This document shows, in pieces, positions 42,857 through 51,587 of a stretch of 64,000 bases of DNA. The translations under genes were made by a program, and so were the position numbers. The notes beneath the pieces were generated by a model that worked only from the letters and a program-made list of their open reading frames with translations, made no database searches and was not told the origin of the DNA. Source of the stretch: UBA5109 sp963975155 (GTDB lineage: Bacteria; Pseudomonadota; Gammaproteobacteria; Pseudomonadales; Pseudohongiellaceae); contig CAXBFG010000003.1 in the NCBI GenBank assembly GCA_963975155.1, positions 186,001 to 250,000 of the forward strand. Reading direction: 5' to 3'. Every line of letters begins with the position of its first letter. Position 1 is the first letter of the stretch.

Positions 42857-45019
42857 ATGGCTTTAAAGCTGATCAAACCGGCTGATGGTTCCAGAGTTGT
42901 ACTTGGCAAACAGGAATGCATCTTGTTCGGGCAGCCGCCGGAAGTGCTTAAGGGCTTGCTGCTAAATAAAATAACCCACTTTGATACCCTCGTGCTTTCT
43001 GATTCCCAAGAGAAAGACGGGTCCTTGCTCAATAATCTGGAATTCCCACTGTATTTTTTTCTGTTCGTTTCGCGAGGTTTGAAAGAGAAGAAATGTCTCA
43101 ATCTTGTAGGTGAGGCCGATGATATATCCCGGGCTTTAAGATTATTGCGACTGACATTGCTGGGACCCATTAAAGAAGAGCTGGAAACCTGGGGCACAGC
43201 AGTTGAATTGAAGCATGAGTGGCTGGCTGCTGCTGAATATCTGGCGCTGAAAAATGAGCAGGGAAAGGTACGTGAAGTCAGCAGTTTTTTTAATATTATT
43301 CCTTTTAAGGATCGTATTGCCAAAATGCCTCACAGTACGATTACCCATCTGGCTAATGATACTTACGAACTGGTCGTCGCTAATGAAGATTCAATGCAGA
43401 TCAGCTTGGTCGATGACAGGGAAATTAATCCTCCCTATGAAATGCAGCATGATTTCGTGCCCCGGGATTTGGTCAGGCTAGGACTTGAGATACTGGGCAG
43501 CGCTTCCGGGTTTACTGCGAATGAACCATGCACAGGACTGGCCTTGTGCTACAACGGTGATTACATCTTGATTGATTCCCTGCCTTATCTGGATAAACAT
43601 CTGTTTGCGCGAGGCATTTCAAAAAATCAGATTTCTGCAGTTTTCCTGACGCATCTTCATGATGATCATTGTGCCTTGTTTCCTTTGATACTTATGCCAA
43701 GGAAAGTGGAAATAATAAGCACTAGAGAAATATATGAGATGGCGATGGATAAATTGAGTTGTCATCTGAACTGGAGCATCGACGTAATTAAAAGTTTTTT
43801 TGATTTCATTGAAGTCAAACCGAATATCAGTATCAATTATTACGGTCTGGAAATTTTAACGCACACAACGGTCCATAGTATTCCAACTATTGGCGCAACA
43901 TTTTCAACAAACTATAAAGGTCGAACAAGAAGTATCTGCGTGATTGGGGATAATCATGGTATGGGTACAATTAAAGATATGGCCAAAGAAGGCATTGTCA
44001 GTAAACAGACTTATAAGAAACTGCAGAATATCTATACTTCACGCTTTGATCTTTTGGTAGCAGATGGTGGTGCGGGTGCTATTCATGGTAATCCGGAAGA
44101 CGCTCTAAAATCTGACTCCGATCGCGTAGTATTTGTTCATGTTGAGCATTTATCAAATAAATTTAACACGACTTTTTCAATGGCTAGTTCGGGAAAGCGA
44201 TACACGGTTTTGGATGGTGACAGCAGTATTTATTCATCGCTAATGAATCATTATCTCTCACTCTGGCTGGGAGAGCCTTTAACTAATCGTTGGGCCAGAA
44301 GTATTCTTTCTGAAGAAGAAGTCAGGCGATACAACAAAGGAGATGTCATTATTGTCCAGGAAGCACAGTCACGGGGATCCGTATTTTTAATCTTAACCGG
44401 TTACTGTGAAGTCGTGGTCTCAAACGCAGCGGGATTAGAAACAGTTGCCTCATTACAGGCGGGGGAAGTGATTGGTGAAATGGCAATTGTGACCGGTTCC
44501 AGAAAACGTAATGCCAGTGTTGTTGCCAGTTCGCCTGTTTCCGTTTGCGTATTTTCTGAAGAAACCTTTAATGCTTTTATACGGGATGAAGGGCATAAAG
44601 ATAAGTTATTGAAGCGTTGGGAATTAAGGCAAAGAATTTGGGCATTGCCGCAATTTAGAGGTTTAACCTCAACGGTGCTGGAACGTATTGCTCATCTGGC
44701 AGAATTGGAGCTGGTTCAGGCCGGCATGATCTTATCTATTAACGAATCCTATTGGTATTTGCTTGCCCAGGGAGATGCCGTTTTTAATGATGAAGATAAT
44801 TTAGAAATCGGTTCTGAATTGGGATATTGTCCCTTTTCAGAAGCACTAATTGGTAAGCTAAGAGCGAGCAGTGATTGTCAATTGTTTAAAATACCAAAAG
44901 ATAAAATTGAATATATAATTCTCGAAGTTCCTCAATTCGGATATTCGATACGCAAATACCGGACTGACAAAAATGTATCTGAAATAGACTGGTTGCGCGG
45001 CTTCGTTGATGTTCATTAG
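42857..45019 (+). CDS. Metallo-beta-lactamase fold protein with cyclic-nucleotide-binding domains
   Basis: The 720-residue protein has an N-terminal region of about 190 residues that I do not recognise, then an MBL domain with FLTHLHDDHC (H266-x-H-x-D-H271), a later histidine in TVHSIPTIG and a GDNHG aspartate, so metal ligands look intact. Residues about 470-595 form a cNMP-binding domain with the phosphate cassette GEMAIVTGSRKRNASV, and a second degenerate copy follows to the C-terminus. ATG 42857 has GGGA upstream; a GTG at 42812 is in frame but less likely. It lies 84 bases before phoB. It may be a cAMP- or c-di-GMP-controlled hydrolase; the substrate is unknown. Confidence 0.8.
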   Translation: MALKLIKPADGSRVVLGKQECILFGQPPEVLKGLLLNKITHFDTLVLSDSQEKDGSLLNNLEFPLYFFLFVSRGLKEKKCLNLVGEADDISRALRLLRLTLLGPIKEELETWGTAVELKHEWLAAAEYLALKNEQGKVREVSSFFNIIPFKDRIAKMPHSTITHLANDTYELVVANEDSMQISLVDDREINPPYEMQHDFVPRDLVRLGLEILGSASGFTANEPCTGLALCYNGDYILIDSLPYLDKHLFARGISKNQISAVFLTHLHDDHCALFPLILMPRKVEIISTREIYEMAMDKLSCHLNWSIDVIKSFFDFIEVKPNISINYYGLEILTHTTVHSIPTIGATFSTNYKGRTRSICVIGDNHGMGTIKDMAKEGIVSKQTYKKLQNIYTSRFDLLVADGGAGAIHGNPEDALKSDSDRVVFVHVEHLSNKFNTTFSMASSGKRYTVLDGDSSIYSSLMNHYLSLWLGEPLTNRWARSILSEEEVRRYNKGDVIIVQEAQSRGSVFLILTGYCEVVVSNAAGLETVASLQAGEVIGEMAIVTGSRKRNASVVASSPVSVCVFSEETFNAFIRDEGHKDKLLKRWELRQRIWALPQFRGLTSTVLERIAHLAELELVQAGMILSINESYWYLLAQGDAVFNDEDNLEIGSELGYCPFSEALIGKLRASSDCQLFKIPKDKIEYIILEVPQFGYSIRKYRTDKNVSEIDWLRGFVDVH

Positions 45020-45103
45020 TATTGTTCTTTACATAAGCTTAACAAACTCTTGCTAGCCTCCTATGATTGGAAATTATTGTTAAGGACTTGAGAGTTAATA
45101 ACG

Positions 45104-45793
45104 GTGAACAGAAAAAAAATTGTCATAATTGAAGATGAGCCAGATATTCTGGAGGTATTAAGTTACAACCTTAAAAGAGAAGGATTTGTAGTTAACTCAG
45201 CACTTGATGGCGATACCGGACTAGCTTTAGTGAGAAAAGAAAAGCCGGACATGGTGCTTCTTGATCTCATGTTGCCAGGTACAGATGGTATTAAAATCTG
45301 TTCAAGCATAAAAAATGATAATGAGTTGCTTCATACTTTAGTTATTATGGTTACCGCTAAAGGTGAAGAGAGCGACGTTGTACTTGGCCTTGGGGTAGGA
45401 GCTGACGATTATATCTCCAAGCCATTCAGTCCGAGAGAATTGGTGGCTAGAGTCAAAGCAGTACTTCGACGCGGCATGCTTCAGGAAGTAAGCCCAGAAG
45501 TCGAAAGAATTGAGCATGGGAATATCACTATTGATACAGGGAAACACAAAGTAATGGTGAATAGTGAAGAAATAAAACTTACCGCGACAGAGTTCAGGAT
45601 TCTCCATTATCTAGCCAGTAATCTGGGGCGGGTTTTTTCTCGTGAACAACTGCTAAACAAAGCACTTGGTGATACCTCCATTGTTGTGGACAGAAACATT
45701 GACGTTCATATACGCGGAATTCGAAAAAAAATGGCTGTCCAACCTCCGGTAATTGAAACGATACGAGGTGTTGGATACCGATTTAAAGAATAA
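45104..45793 (+). CDS. phoB: Phosphate regulon response regulator PhoB
   Basis: PhoB activates phosphate-starvation genes when phosphorylated by PhoR. The 229-residue protein has a receiver domain (1-120; acidic pocket E10, D11, phosphoacceptor D54 in LLDLMLPG, K near 105 in ISKPFSP) and an OmpR-type winged helix (about 130-229) with NLGRVFSREQLLNKALG and RNIDVHIRGIRKK. The start is GTG 45104, with only a weak, distant purine tract upstream. phoR starts three bases after the stop. No Pho box was recognised before it. Confidence 0.95.
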   Translation: MNRKKIVIIEDEPDILEVLSYNLKREGFVVNSALDGDTGLALVRKEKPDMVLLDLMLPGTDGIKICSSIKNDNELLHTLVIMVTAKGEESDVVLGLGVGADDYISKPFSPRELVARVKAVLRRGMLQEVSPEVERIEHGNITIDTGKHKVMVNSEEIKLTATEFRILHYLASNLGRVFSREQLLNKALGDTSIVVDRNIDVHIRGIRKKMAVQPPVIETIRGVGYRFKE

Positions 45794-45796
45794 TTC

Positions 45797-47611
45797 ATGC
45801 GCATTAATCCTTCATTCTTTTTTCGAATATTTCTGGTATATGCAGTTATATTTATTACCAGTATTGTGGTCCTGAGTGTAGCCCTGACACAGAATGTTAA
45901 AAGACAAATTGAATCCCGTGTGGAAAATGAGCTAAGAGCTCAGGCTGAACTTCTTGTAGAGAGCTCACGCACCTATTTTTTAAATGATCCAAATCCAGAT
46001 ACCTCCAATATGGCTTCGCTGGTAAGCCGGTTTTCTCAAATCACAGCTAAAAGATTTACTGTTATTGATCCGCAAGGTCTTGTTGTTTTTGATTCGCATG
46101 ACGATGTGAGTCAAATGTCAAACCATCTTCTGAGACCCGAAATACAGAATGCCCTAAAGAACGGCAGTGGACAGATTTCCAGATTCAGTCAGTCGATAGG
46201 GGAAGACCTGATTTATTATGCCTTACCTATATACAATGACGGTGTGTTATTGGGGGTCGTCAGATCCGCGTATTTTATAGACAGCCTGAATAGTGAAATA
46301 TCAGCTGGCAAGAATCAAATTCTGAAACTGGTATTTATCTTCAGTCTCTTGGGTCTATTGTTAATTGCATTTGCTGCATCACTGCAGGCTGGTTCGGTAG
46401 AAAGGCTGGCGCTTATAGCTGCGGATATTTCACAAGGTAACTTCAAAGGCAGGGTGCCAGAGCAGAATGCATTGGGACTCAGAAAAATTGCTGAAGTTAT
46501 TAATCAGTTAGCCAGAAATTCAGCCGCAAATATTTCAGATATCACGGCAGATCGTAATCGGCTGGCCGCTATATTTGCTGGCATGGTGGAAGGCGTAATC
46601 GATGTTGATCAAAATCAAAAGATTCTTCATATCAATCAGGCAGCATCCAGTTTATTGGGAGTTAATGCGCAGGAAGGTAAGGGAAGAGCCGTATGGGAAG
46701 AGGTCAGAAATAATGAAATAATCCTGGCGCTTGATGAGGCGATCAAAACCCGTTCTGTTGTTAATACACAAATTACCTTGCCTGCTTCAAATCCGGATAA
46801 TAATGAAGTCTCGGTTGTTGATATCTATGCTGCATCTTTAAGTGATGATACGGGACAACCTATTGGCGCGGTTATCGTGCTGCATGATATTAGTGAACTT
46901 AAAAGTCTGGAAAGAATAAGAACTGATTTTGTCGCCAATGCATCACATGAATTGAAAACGCCTATTACTGCCATTAGGGGGCTTTCAGAAAGTGTTATAG
47001 ATGATAAAGACATTGATCAGGCGACTATTCTGCATTTTATGAACCGGATTCACTCTCAAAGTATCCGTCTCTCTCAGTTAGTTGGTGATTTGATGGCACT
47101 ATCTCGACTGGAGGTTGACCTTAAATCAAAAGAGTTTTCAGTTATTAATATGAATTATTTACTGAATAATTCAGTGAAATCAGCAAAAGTTGCCATTGAA
47201 CAAAAGAACCAGCAACTAAAGGTAAATATTTCAAATGAGAATATTTATGTTGATGGAGACAGGCAAAACCTGAGTCAGCTAATTGATAATCTGATAGATA
47301 ACGCCATTAAGTATACCCCTGAAAATGGCGTGATTACGGTTAATCTAAGTGTTGATGATAAGGGTATGCTGCTTGAAGTCTGTGACACTGGAATCGGGAT
47401 AAGCCCACAGTATCAACAACGAATTTTTGAGCGTTTTTATCGCGTGGATAAAGCAAGGTCAAGAAGCCTGGGTGGAACAGGCCTGGGTTTATCCATTGTG
47501 AAAAATATTGCAGAAAAGCACTCCGGGCATATTCAGTTGAAGAGTCAGCAAGGCAAAGGTTCAACCTTTAGCTATCGTATGCCTTTGGCCAAGAATATAC
47601 CGATAGTTTGA
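45797..47611 (+). CDS. phoR: Phosphate regulon sensor histidine kinase PhoR
   Basis: The 604-residue kinase has two transmembrane helices (about 9-30 and 174-197) enclosing a periplasmic domain of about 140 residues, then HAMP, a PAS domain (about 255-360), the HisKA motif FVANASHELKTP with H384, and a HATPase domain with DNLIDNAIKYTPENG, DTGIGISP and GGTGLGLSIVK. E. coli PhoR is shorter (431 aa) and lacks the large periplasmic part, so this form may sense an extracytoplasmic signal as well as the Pst/PhoU state. Co-transcribed with phoB. Confidence 0.92.
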   Translation: MRINPSFFFRIFLVYAVIFITSIVVLSVALTQNVKRQIESRVENELRAQAELLVESSRTYFLNDPNPDTSNMASLVSRFSQITAKRFTVIDPQGLVVFDSHDDVSQMSNHLLRPEIQNALKNGSGQISRFSQSIGEDLIYYALPIYNDGVLLGVVRSAYFIDSLNSEISAGKNQILKLVFIFSLLGLLLIAFAASLQAGSVERLALIAADISQGNFKGRVPEQNALGLRKIAEVINQLARNSAANISDITADRNRLAAIFAGMVEGVIDVDQNQKILHINQAASSLLGVNAQEGKGRAVWEEVRNNEIILALDEAIKTRSVVNTQITLPASNPDNNEVSVVDIYAASLSDDTGQPIGAVIVLHDISELKSLERIRTDFVANASHELKTPITAIRGLSESVIDDKDIDQATILHFMNRIHSQSIRLSQLVGDLMALSRLEVDLKSKEFSVINMNYLLNNSVKSAKVAIEQKNQQLKVNISNENIYVDGDRQNLSQLIDNLIDNAIKYTPENGVITVNLSVDDKGMLLEVCDTGIGISPQYQQRIFERFYRVDKARSRSLGGTGLGLSIVKNIAEKHSGHIQLKSQQGKGSTFSYRMPLAKNIPIV

Positions 47612-47701
47612 AGCTGTGCGGTCTGAGCACTGCCTGGAGTGTACATATCTGCCGACCTGAACTGCTGAGCCTGGATTCCTGCTTCTGAAGATCCTCTTCT
47701 A

Positions 47702-47749
47702 ATATCAATACTCATATCAATACTCATATCAATACTCATATCAATGCTA
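47702..47749. repeat. Short tandem repeat, 12-bp unit
   Basis: ATATCAATACTC is repeated three times in perfect register (47702-47737) with a fourth degenerate copy to 47749. It lies in the 399-base gap after phoR and before the porin gene. Copy number may vary by slippage. Confidence 0.85.
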
Positions 47750-47918
47750 ATAGTAATATTAGTGTCATTAGCTAGCTATTCCCTTTCAAGCCTGATCTTA
47801 ATAAAGATGTGAAACAGTGGCCAAAATGCTGTCGAAGTCCACGTAATAGTTAATTTCCTATTAAGATAAAGCCTTCAAAGTCGTGCTTTTTAACGCATTC
47901 TTTACCTGATCTAAATAT

Positions 47919-47951
47919 CTTAATCTCATCTTAATCCAATCTTAATAGTGA
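47919..47951 (+). promoter_or_regulatory. Candidate PhoB box (three 11-bp direct repeats) before the porin gene
   Basis: CTTAATC, CTTAATC and CTTAATA begin at 47919, 47930 and 47941, exactly 11 bases apart. PhoB binds tandem 11-bp direct repeats, each a 7-bp element plus four A/T-rich bases. The element differs from E. coli CTGTCAT, but spacing and position, about 60-90 bases before the porin start within a Pho cluster, support the assignment. Confidence 0.5.
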
Positions 47952-48010
47952 ACTGGAAAAATGCGCGGGTTAAATAACTGAATACATCCAGAGATATGGA
48001 GCAGCCATCA

Positions 48011-49447
48011 ATGAAGCGAAAAATTGCACTGAGAAACTTAAAGCGATTAGTAATAGCAGCAGTCTTAGCTCAAACCGTTATTATTGCGCATAGTGCAAAT
48101 GCAGCAGATAAAGAATTGCTCGATATTTTGCTGCAAAACAGAGCGATTACCCAAGCGCAATATGACAGTTTAATTGAACAGGAAACAATTTCCAGTACTG
48201 ATATTTTAAGTCAGCCTGCTACTGAATCTGTCATACAGCAAGCCGTGGCCGCTGAAGTCGCAGAACAAATTGAAGAAGAGTTCCCTGTGATGGCAAGCCG
48301 TGGAAGCAGTGGCTTCCGCCTGGAGACACGTGATGGTAAATGGCAGACAAATCTCCAGTGGCGGGCTCAATTGCGCTATACCACTCCATATAGATCAGAT
48401 CCGAGACAGATTTCTGCATTCAATGCAGGCGATCAATCTAACTTTGAAGCCCGTCGCCTGCGTATGAAAATCGGAGGCCATGGTCTTCAACCTTGGTTAC
48501 AGTACTATTTTGAGGTTGATTTACAGCCATCCAGAGATGTAGATGACAGTAGTTCTTCATCAAGTGCGAGAGTGATCGACTGGCGTATTGATATCGCGAA
48601 ATGGGACTGGGGAGGCATTCGTCTCGGTCAGTGGAAGGTCGATCTTAACCGCGAACGTGTTGATTCATCTGGACGACAACAGTTTGTTGAGCGATCTATC
48701 GCCAATAGAGTATTTACAATGGACAGGCAGCTGGGTGTGCAGTTACGAGGACATTTGTTCCGTGAGACCCCTGCTGATATGAGATATTATGCGGGTGTAT
48801 TTAACGGCGAAGGCCGTGGTGTAAATAATACTGACAATGATTTGATGTATATGGCCCGATTGCAGTGGAATTTCATGGGTCGGGATCTTGCCTGGCGACA
48901 AACTGACGTTGAATATACCGAGAAACCCACAGGCAGTTTGGCCTTTGCAGGTTTCACGAATACTGGTAGTTGTACCCGTTGGTCTTCATCCGGATGTGGT
49001 AATCTTGATGGCTTCGCCAGTCCAGCGACTGCGGCCCCGGGCCAATTTGAGATTAAACAAGTCGTACAGGAATTTGCCTTCAAATATCAGGGCTTCTCTG
49101 CCCAGCAAGAATTTCATCGCAAAGAAATTACTGATAATTCTGATGGTAGTACACATGAACTGACTGGAGGTTACATCCAGGCCGGAAACTTCTTCCATAA
49201 TCAGTTTCCTGCAGTACCTGCTCCACTTGAATTAGCCGTCCGCTACGCTTTTGTTGATGAACCTAATGCGACTAACAGGGTTTTAGAAAATGAACGCAGA
49301 GAGTTTACGCTTGGTGCAAACTGGTTCTTCAATGGCCATGATAGTAAAGTGACTTTAGATTTCTCACGTTTAAGTATAGACGACAGATTATTACTTATTG
49401 AAGATACTGATAATCGTCTGCGCTTACAGTGGGATGTTCAATTTTAA
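48011..49447 (+). CDS. Phosphate-selective outer-membrane porin (OprO/OprP family)
   Basis: The start MKRKIALRNLKRLVIAA at ATG 48011, preceded by GGAG, opens a signal peptide ending near AHSANA. ATG 47996, five codons upstream, is in frame. After a short N-terminal helix (LLDILLQNRAITQAQYDSLI) the remainder is amphipathic beta strands: WQTNLQWRAQLRY, FEARRLRMKIGG, DRQLGVQLRG, EFTLGANWFFNGHDSKVTLDF, ending in a terminal aromatic (LRLQWDVQF). This is the layout of OprP/OprO. The 478-residue length fits. A PhoB-like site lies upstream and pstS follows by 139 bases. Confidence 0.9.
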   Translation: MKRKIALRNLKRLVIAAVLAQTVIIAHSANAADKELLDILLQNRAITQAQYDSLIEQETISSTDILSQPATESVIQQAVAAEVAEQIEEEFPVMASRGSSGFRLETRDGKWQTNLQWRAQLRYTTPYRSDPRQISAFNAGDQSNFEARRLRMKIGGHGLQPWLQYYFEVDLQPSRDVDDSSSSSSARVIDWRIDIAKWDWGGIRLGQWKVDLNRERVDSSGRQQFVERSIANRVFTMDRQLGVQLRGHLFRETPADMRYYAGVFNGEGRGVNNTDNDLMYMARLQWNFMGRDLAWRQTDVEYTEKPTGSLAFAGFTNTGSCTRWSSSGCGNLDGFASPATAAPGQFEIKQVVQEFAFKYQGFSAQQEFHRKEITDNSDGSTHELTGGYIQAGNFFHNQFPAVPAPLELAVRYAFVDEPNATNRVLENERREFTLGANWFFNGHDSKVTLDFSRLSIDDRLLLIEDTDNRLRLQWDVQF

Positions 49448-49586
49448 AAGAGTGATGGTGAAAAATGATGCAGACAAAACGTTTCTTAACACTGCGAATT
49501 CTCTTTATATAGACTTAACATACCTTTGGAAGAATGCCGTCAGACTTGAATTAGGCAAATTTACTATTCATTGCTAGGAGTGATGT

Positions 49587-50537
49587 ATGAACATGCTTGC
49601 ACAACCTTTCAAATTAAAAAACATGCTGGTGATTTCCGGGCTGATGCTGGGATTAAGTGCTTGTTCAGGTGGGGATCAGTCCTCGGATGATCCTAATCGC
49701 CTATCCGGTGTTGTCAGCATTGATGGCTCAAGTACGGTGTTCCCTGTGAGTGAAGCGGTTGCCGAGGAATTTCTGGCAATCCAGCCGGGTGTCAGGGTTA
49801 CAGTCGGCGTTTCAGGCACAGGCGGTGGATTTCAGAAGTTTTCCGCAGGTGAAATTGATATCAGTGATGCATCCAGGCTTATCAAGGACTCTGAAAGTGA
49901 GGCCGCTCAGGCTAATGGCATTGATTATCTTGAAATCCCGGTAGCTTTTGATGGCTTGTCTGTAGTTGTAAACAAAGACAATACCTGGGTCGACTACTTG
50001 ACCATTGCAGAGTTGAAAATGATTTGGCAACCAGGCAGCACTGTCGACTCCTGGAATGATGTAAGGCCCGAATGGCCTGATCAGCCAATGCGACTCTATG
50101 GTCCTGGTACAGATTCAGGCACTTTTGATTATTTCACCGAAGTCATCAATGGCGATTCAGGATCATCTCGTCCTGACTATACGGCAAGCGAAGATGATAA
50201 TGTGCTGGTGCAGGGCATTAGTGGTGATCTTAGTTCACTTGGCTTTTTTGGCTATGCTTATTATATAGCTAATGAAGATGTACTGAAGCTGGTGCCGATT
50301 GATGGAGGTACTGGCCCTGTCAGCCCTTCAGACACTACCATTAATAATGGCGCTTATAGCCCCTTATCACGTCCAATTTTCATTTATGTGAGTAAACCCA
50401 GTGCTGCACGACCCGAGGTAAGGGCCTTTGTGGAGTTTTACCTCGAGCAGGCGCCAGCCCTGGCGGCAGAAGTAGGTTATGTAGCAATGCCAGCGGCTGA
50501 ATATCAGCTCTCGAAGGATGCTTTTACAACTTTTTGA
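49587..50537 (+). CDS. pstS: Phosphate-binding protein PstS (lipoprotein)
   Basis: PstS captures phosphate in the periplasm for the PstCAB importer. The 316-residue product has a lipoprotein signal with lipobox LSAC (cysteine near 26). Phosphate-site segments are IDGSSTVFPVSEAVAEEF, VSGTGGGFQKF and GPGTDSGTFDYF. The form is the PstS-like subfamily of marine proteobacteria rather than E. coli PstS. The ATG has AGGAG upstream. A strong hairpin after the stop separates it from pstC. Confidence 0.94.
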   Translation: MNMLAQPFKLKNMLVISGLMLGLSACSGGDQSSDDPNRLSGVVSIDGSSTVFPVSEAVAEEFLAIQPGVRVTVGVSGTGGGFQKFSAGEIDISDASRLIKDSESEAAQANGIDYLEIPVAFDGLSVVVNKDNTWVDYLTIAELKMIWQPGSTVDSWNDVRPEWPDQPMRLYGPGTDSGTFDYFTEVINGDSGSSRPDYTASEDDNVLVQGISGDLSSLGFFGYAYYIANEDVLKLVPIDGGTGPVSPSDTTINNGAYSPLSRPIFIYVSKPSAARPEVRAFVEFYLEQAPALAAEVGYVAMPAAEYQLSKDAFTTF

Positions 50538-50563
50538 TGGTCATAAATAACAGGAAAATTAAG

Positions 50564-50610
50564 CATAGCTTTATGACATCTTTATAAAGCTATGTTTATA
50601 TTCTGATTTT
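50564..50610 (+). terminator. Hairpin between pstS and pstC
   Basis: CATAGCTTTAT (50564-50574) and ATAAAGCTATG (50584-50594) form a perfect 11-bp stem with a nine-base loop, followed by T-rich sequence to 50610. It could terminate part of the transcripts so that the binding protein is made in excess over the membrane components, as inferred for other Pst operons, or protect the 3' end of pstS mRNA. Confidence 0.6.
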
Positions 50611-50672
50611 TGGCAATCGTGTTAGAATCGCGCCAAAAATTACTTATCTTCAGATTATCAGGAAGTAATAGT

Positions 50673-51587
50673 ATGGCCGAAGCAGCCAACCAAACTAAAA
50701 AAAAATCCGGTAGGCGCTTTGGGGAGTCATGTATTGTAAGCTGGCTGGGCGTCTGTGCGGCAGTCTCTGTAATCACTACTGCAGCCATTATCGGCTTGCT
50801 TCTCAAAGAATCCTATGTCTTTTTTGAAACTGTCAGCCCGCTAGAGTTTTTCTTTGGAACCAGTTGGGTGCCGATACTCCAGCCCAGCTCATTCGGGGTA
50901 TTACCCCTACTGTGGGGAACGCTCCAGATTACCATTGGTGCGGCAATTGTAGCCATACCGCTGGGTCTGGCCTGTGCTATTTACCTCAGTGAATACGCTT
51001 CACCCAGAATGCGTGCCTATATTAAACCTGCACTCGAGTTATTGGCTGGTATCCCGACTGTTGTTTATGGCTATTTCGCATTAACCTTTGTTACGCCAAT
51101 CCTGCGTAGTATTTTTCCGGAGATTCAGGTTTTTAATGCACTTAGCGCCGCCATAGTGGTTGGCATTATGATCCTGCCGATGATAGCAACCCTGAGTGAC
51201 AATGCTTTGCGTGCCGTTCCTGACAGTTTACGTCAAGGGGCTTATGCCCTTGGAGCAACTTCTTATGAAGTCACAACAAAGGTAGTTGTTCCTGCAGGCC
51301 TGTCCGGTGTTATGGCATCGTTCTTGTTGGCAATTTCTCGTGCGATTGGCGAGACCATGGCAGTAACCATTGCGGCTGGTCAGACACCTAATCTCACCTT
51401 AAGTATGTTTGAAAGTGTTCAGACCATGACAGCCTATATCGTTCAGGTCAGCCTGGGCGATACGCCTACCGGAGGCATTGCTTATCAGACTTTATTTGCC
51501 GTTGGCGCCCTGCTTTTCGCGATAACCCTGATTATTAATATCATTTCACAGGTGATACTCAACAGATATCGAGAGGTTTACGATTAA
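50673..51587 (+). CDS. pstC: Phosphate ABC transporter permease PstC
   Basis: PstC is one of two membrane subunits of the high-affinity phosphate importer. ATG 50673 with AGGAAG upstream is chosen over in-frame codons from 50610, giving 304 residues. Six hydrophobic segments are visible, with a large first loop (SPLEFFFGTSWVP). The ATPase-contact motif is ALGATSYEVTTKVVVPAGLSG, followed by SRAIGETMAVTIAAG. pstA overlaps its stop (TAATG). Confidence 0.95.
   Translation: MAEAANQTKKKSGRRFGESCIVSWLGVCAAVSVITTAAIIGLLLKESYVFFETVSPLEFFFGTSWVPILQPSSFGVLPLLWGTLQITIGAAIVAIPLGLACAIYLSEYASPRMRAYIKPALELLAGIPTVVYGYFALTFVTPILRSIFPEIQVFNALSAAIVVGIMILPMIATLSDNALRAVPDSLRQGAYALGATSYEVTTKVVVPAGLSGVMASFLLAISRAIGETMAVTIAAGQTPNLTLSMFESVQTMTAYIVQVSLGDTPTGGIAYQTLFAVGALLFAITLIINIISQVILNRYREVYD

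Noticed and set aside
47702..47749. CRISPR-like array
   Set aside because: The unit is a 12-bp head-to-tail tandem repeat with no spacers and no cas genes in the window.
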